Shown here one piece after another: positions 61,767 to 64,000 of a stretch of 64,000 nucleotides of DNA (positions are counted from its first letter, which is position 1; the number at the start of each line of letters is the position of its first letter). The translations under genes and the position numbers were made by a program. Source of the DNA: Candidatus Thorarchaeota archaeon (GTDB lineage Archaea > Asgardarchaeota > Thorarchaeia > Thorarchaeales > Thorarchaeaceae); contig JAEORX010000001.1 of the NCBI GenBank assembly GCA_016840685.1, positions 62,001 to 126,000 on the forward strand, read 5' to 3'. A model generated the notes under the pieces. The model searched no databases. It was not told where the DNA came from and saw nothing but the letters and a program-made list of their open reading frames with translations.

Positions 61767-61797
61767 GTGGGAGCTCGACTCCCACTTCTTTTTTCTT
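61767..61797 (+). terminator. Intrinsic-type terminator
   Basis: gtgggag (61767-61773) pairs with ctcccac (61779-61785) around ctcga, followed by ttcttttttctt. It lies 2 bases after the regulator stop. Confidence 0.75.
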
Positions 61798-62251
61798 AGA
61801 CTATGTAGGGTATAGTCTGGGGAGCGACTCCCATGAGTCTATAGTATACGGTAATCTGACCGCGATGGTGGATACTATGTTCAATCATCTCCAAGAGTAG
61901 ATCTGCAACTGTTGCAGGAGAGTCGAAAAGGTCTATCTCCCTTTCTAAATCGCTGGATGAAATCATGTCTGCATAGACCTCAACGCGCTTGAATACATCA
62001 GTAGTCAGACCAATAATGGCCTCAGCCGAGTCATTCTGTTCGAGTGAATAGCGGAGAGGTTCCCATTGATTGGTAGTAACCCCTCGCATGTAAAACTCTA
62101 CTGACCTCACCATGTGAAGTACTATTTCTCCAATCTCTTTGCACTCTGGGCAGGGTTTGCTCATGATATTCACCTCTGTGAGCTGTTCTATCAATGGCAA
62201 GGTCTCTCGGAGATGTCGCTTTAGCGCATGAATCAATATCTGGTGAGTCAA
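61796..62251 (-). CDS. DinB/YfiT-like metalloprotein
   Basis: The 151-residue four-helix protein has CKEIGEIVLHMVRSVEFYMRG, and EMIEHSIHHRGQITVYYRLMG near its end, giving the three-His metal site of DinB-like enzymes. Family members include thiol transferases and stress proteins. Start TTG at 62251. It lies 6 bases downstream of the HDAC-family gene. Confidence 0.85.
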   Translation of the reverse strand: MTHQILIHALKRHLRETLPLIEQLTEVNIMSKPCPECKEIGEIVLHMVRSVEFYMRGVTTNQWEPLRYSLEQNDSAEAIIGLTTDVFKRVEVYADMISSSDLEREIDLFDSPATVADLLLEMIEHSIHHRGQITVYYRLMGVAPQTIPYIV

Positions 62252-62257
62252 TTCGTA

Positions 62258-63058
62258 TCACTTTCCTCTCAGACCCTCACAGAAGGAAAGCACATTCTTT
62301 CCTAGGTCCTCATAGTTATAGCCTCCTTCCAGAAGCCCATATCGACGACCAGCACATCGCTCCTCCGCAAAGTCGTGTATCATTCTACCAATCCTCCGAA
62401 ATGCCTCCGTTGAGAGGTTTCCTCCCCAGTCGTCCTCATACTGATCAAACCCAGCAGAGGCTACTATGATGTCGACTTCTGGTGCAGAGTCAAGGGACAT
62501 TTTCACATCCCTCAAGTATTGTTCATCCCCATTTCCACTAGGGTTGTGAATGGTGAACTTCGGGTCATCCCCTAGAATGTTGATGTTCCCATCACCCGTG
62601 TGTAGGTCAAAATCAAGGATGTAGGCTGATTGAATGAGTCCTTTGGCTCTCAGATGTAGCAATGACACTGCGATATTGTTGAAATAGCAGAATCCCCAAT
62701 ACGAATCACGAGACGCATGATGTCCAGGAGGTCTGATCAACCCAAATGCTGGTCCTCCTGCCGCTGCGATTTCTCCAGCCATGATTGCGCCTCCTGCTGC
62801 AAGTGTTGCCATCTTATAGAGAAGTCCTGGTTTCGTAGAGTCGTAATCATGCTTCACAGAATCAAGAGTGCGAGTTCCATGAGCACGAAGAATCTCCTCC
62901 TCAGTAGCTGGTCTTGCCTCCACAAACTCGTAGTCTGGGTGACTCCCTAAAATCTCGACAGCTGTATCAAGCCTTCCAGATGCCCCTGCAGGAGTCCTGT
63001 CATAATGCTCCTGCATTAAAGGGTGATATACGATTTTCACAATCACCTCAATGAACAC
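62258..63058 (-). CDS. Histone-deacetylase-family hydrolase
   Basis: The 266-residue protein has GLIRPPGHHASRDSYWGFCY, FNNIAVSLLHL, ILDFDLHTGDGN (Asp/His zinc ligands) and GLLEGGYNYEDL. It is the HDAC/acetoin-utilisation/polyamine deacetylase family, here close to archaeal class II-like members. The substrate could be acetyl-lysine or acetylpolyamine. Start GTG at 63058; GTG at 63040, just after GAGGTGAT, is an alternative. Confidence 0.92.
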   Translation of the reverse strand: MFIEVIVKIVYHPLMQEHYDRTPAGASGRLDTAVEILGSHPDYEFVEARPATEEEILRAHGTRTLDSVKHDYDSTKPGLLYKMATLAAGGAIMAGEIAAAGGPAFGLIRPPGHHASRDSYWGFCYFNNIAVSLLHLRAKGLIQSAYILDFDLHTGDGNINILGDDPKFTIHNPSGNGDEQYLRDVKMSLDSAPEVDIIVASAGFDQYEDDWGGNLSTEAFRRIGRMIHDFAEERCAGRRYGLLEGGYNYEDLGKNVLSFCEGLRGK

Positions 63059-63193
63059 GGTAGGATTTGTGTCCTTAGGTTGAGTGGCTTATCAGAGAAG
63101 TTGGTGAGAAAAAGGATTTAGCGGACAGACAGGCTCGCGACCTATCTGCCCTCTGATGTTAGAGAAAAAGAGGGAAAGGACCTATTGTCCTCT

Positions 63194-63502
63194 CTAACCA
63201 AAGAGACTGCCAAGTCCAGCAGTGAACTCTTCTTCTTTCTCTTCTTTCTCTTCCTTTTTCTCTTCCTTCTTTTCCTCTGCGGGAGCTCCACCACCAGCTG
63301 ATACTGGGGCTGCTGCTACTGGCATAGCTGCGGCGCTCTTTAGGGCTTCATCAATGTTAACATCCTTCAGGGCTGCTAACAATGCCTTGATCATACCTTT
63401 ATCGGGAGTCACGCCTGCTGCTGTTAGAGTGTCCTCCATTGCCTTGGCAGTGAGTTTCTGACCCGCCTTGTGGAGCAGAAGTGCTGCGTATATGTACTCC
63501 AT
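63194..63502 (-). CDS. rpl12: Ribosomal stalk protein P1 (archaeal L12)
   Basis: The 102-residue protein has [18 protein letters not shown], an Ala/Gly hinge, and a charged Lys/Glu tail ending GLGSLFG. It forms dimers on P0 and recruits elongation factors. It is 21 bases downstream of the P0 gene. The region 63059-63193 downstream holds no gene. Confidence 0.97.
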   Translation of the reverse strand: MEYIYAALLLHKAGQKLTAKAMEDTLTAAGVTPDKGMIKALLAALKDVNIDEALKSAAAMPVAAAPVSAGGGAPAEEKKEEKKEEKEEKEEEFTAGLGSLFG

Positions 63503-63523
63503 TTTTGTTACCTCTTGTATTAC

Positions 63524-64000
63524 TTATCCAAACAGGCTTCCCATGCCTGCTACCGATTCTTCTTCCTCCTCTTCTTCCTCAGATCCTTTCGGTTCTTGCT
63601 GCTCAGCCGCGTCTGAGGCGGGTGCAGCCGCTGTTTGTGCTGCCGCAGCAGCTGACTGAACCTGACCAAGGACATCGGGAGGTATTGCTTCAGGGTCTTT
63701 CTCAGCAACAACCGCTACTAGTGCGAATGCCTCTGAGTTAGCCTTTGACAAGAACTCATTGACCATGTCCGGCACGAAGAATCCTATATGTAATGCCAGA
63801 CTTTTTGCCTCCATGTTGGCTTTTGCGATAATGAGTGGTGCTGTATCTTCCGTCACAAAACCTGTGTTCACAGAGAGATTAACCGCATACTGGTGACCTG
63901 TAATGAATTGGCTGAAGAGCTCTTCAAGGTCAACTTCGAAGCTATCTGATGTCATTACTGCTCCATCACTATAGACAGCAATCAACTTGAGTTGTAATTC
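63524..64000 (-). CDS. rplP0: Ribosomal stalk protein P0 (uL10), C-terminal part
   Basis: The frame runs off the window edge. Visible are AVYSDGAVMTSDSFEVD, NTGFVTEDTAPLIIAKANMEAKSLALHIGF, and the Ala-rich hinge with acidic tail ending GMGSLFG, shared with P1. P0 anchors the P1 dimers to 23S rRNA. The frame stays open at position 64000, so the N-terminal part lies beyond. Confidence 0.95.
   Translation of the reverse strand, partial: ELQLKLIAVYSDGAVMTSDSFEVDLEELFSQFITGHQYAVNLSVNTGFVTEDTAPLIIAKANMEAKSLALHIGFFVPDMVNEFLSKANSEAFALVAVVAEKDPEAIPPDVLGQVQSAAAAAQTAAAPASDAAEQQEPKGSEEEEEEEESVAGMGSLFG

Noticed and set aside
1-64000. CRISPR arrays, transposases, integrases and rRNA genes
   Set aside because: I looked for regularly spaced repeats, transposase or integrase motifs and rRNA segments and found none.

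Overview
The window is archaeal and chromosomal. It carries archaeal or eukaryote-type information genes: uL16/L10e, P0 and P1/L12 stalk proteins, SRP54, aIF1A, aIF2-beta, aEF1-beta, NMD3, RIO1, a Dim2-like KH protein, Hef, FEN1, an RPA-like protein, topoisomerase VI A and B, CDC48, and an A-type ATP synthase. Translation starts are archaeal in style (GGTGAT or GGAGG leaders, many GTG and TTG starts). Gene content and the style of several proteins (a large secreted DOMON/FKBP/coiled-coil protein, Ig-like unknowns, Trm112, a MoaD/ubiquitin-like protein) suggest an Asgard archaeon, perhaps Thorarchaeota-like. That placement is an inference; no rRNA is present to test it.

Layout. 1-1.9 kb: small membrane proteins with a repeated 3'-end motif. 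2-6.4 kb: uL16, a TrmJ-like methylase, a DRG/Obg-type GTPase, a shortened TrmY-like gene and SRP54. 6.5-11.9 kb: orphan pyrI and ATP synthase F, A and B, with A and B separated by a family-4 uracil-DNA glycosylase and a membrane protein. 11.9-20.9 kb: a DUF6884-like protein, an Ig-like unknown, DUF2095, a B12-type radical SAM enzyme, a sugar nucleotidyltransferase, two winged-helix regulators, Hef and a PRC-barrel protein. 21-27 kb: deoC with a Cys-rich tail, a tungsten aldehyde oxidoreductase, a PAPS-reductase-family enzyme whose zinc ribbon lies upstream of the first ATG, and a GT-C-like membrane protein. 27-41 kb: mostly information processing (RibL, CDC48, aEF1-beta with a small zinc-ribbon gene, FEN1, RPA, aIF2-beta, NMD3, aIF1A, RIO1, KH, Topo VI) ending at a GlcNAc-1-P transferase. 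41-51.7 kb: the giant surface protein, an HD hydrolase, tRNA-Gln, Trm112, the two-subunit glycine decarboxylase, an LpdD-like protein, a MoaD-like protein and a methylthiotransferase. 51.7-57.3 kb is accessory: a possible pseudoknotted RNA, a CDGSH protein, a GNAT gene broken by TGA, and cargo lying between tRNA-Leu 3'-end duplications. 57.3-64 kb: ThiL, a radical SAM-HhH protein, tRNA-Arg, a membrane protein/winged-helix pair behind twin palindromes, DinB, an HDAC-family protein, P1/L12 and the C-terminal part of P0.

The most unusual signals are as follows. Three of the four tRNA genes (Leu-GAG, Thr-CGT, Arg-TCT) each carry one non-canonical intron of about 30 nt, in three different places (variable arm, T-loop, D-loop). 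The 3' end of tRNA-Leu is copied twice downstream, like nested attachment sites around accessory cargo. An FKBP-like domain is inserted inside a DOMON domain in a 991-residue membrane-anchored protein. A PAPS-reductase-family gene appears to use a CTG start. There is also a candidate structured RNA with two interleaved perfect stems and a terminator-like hairpin.
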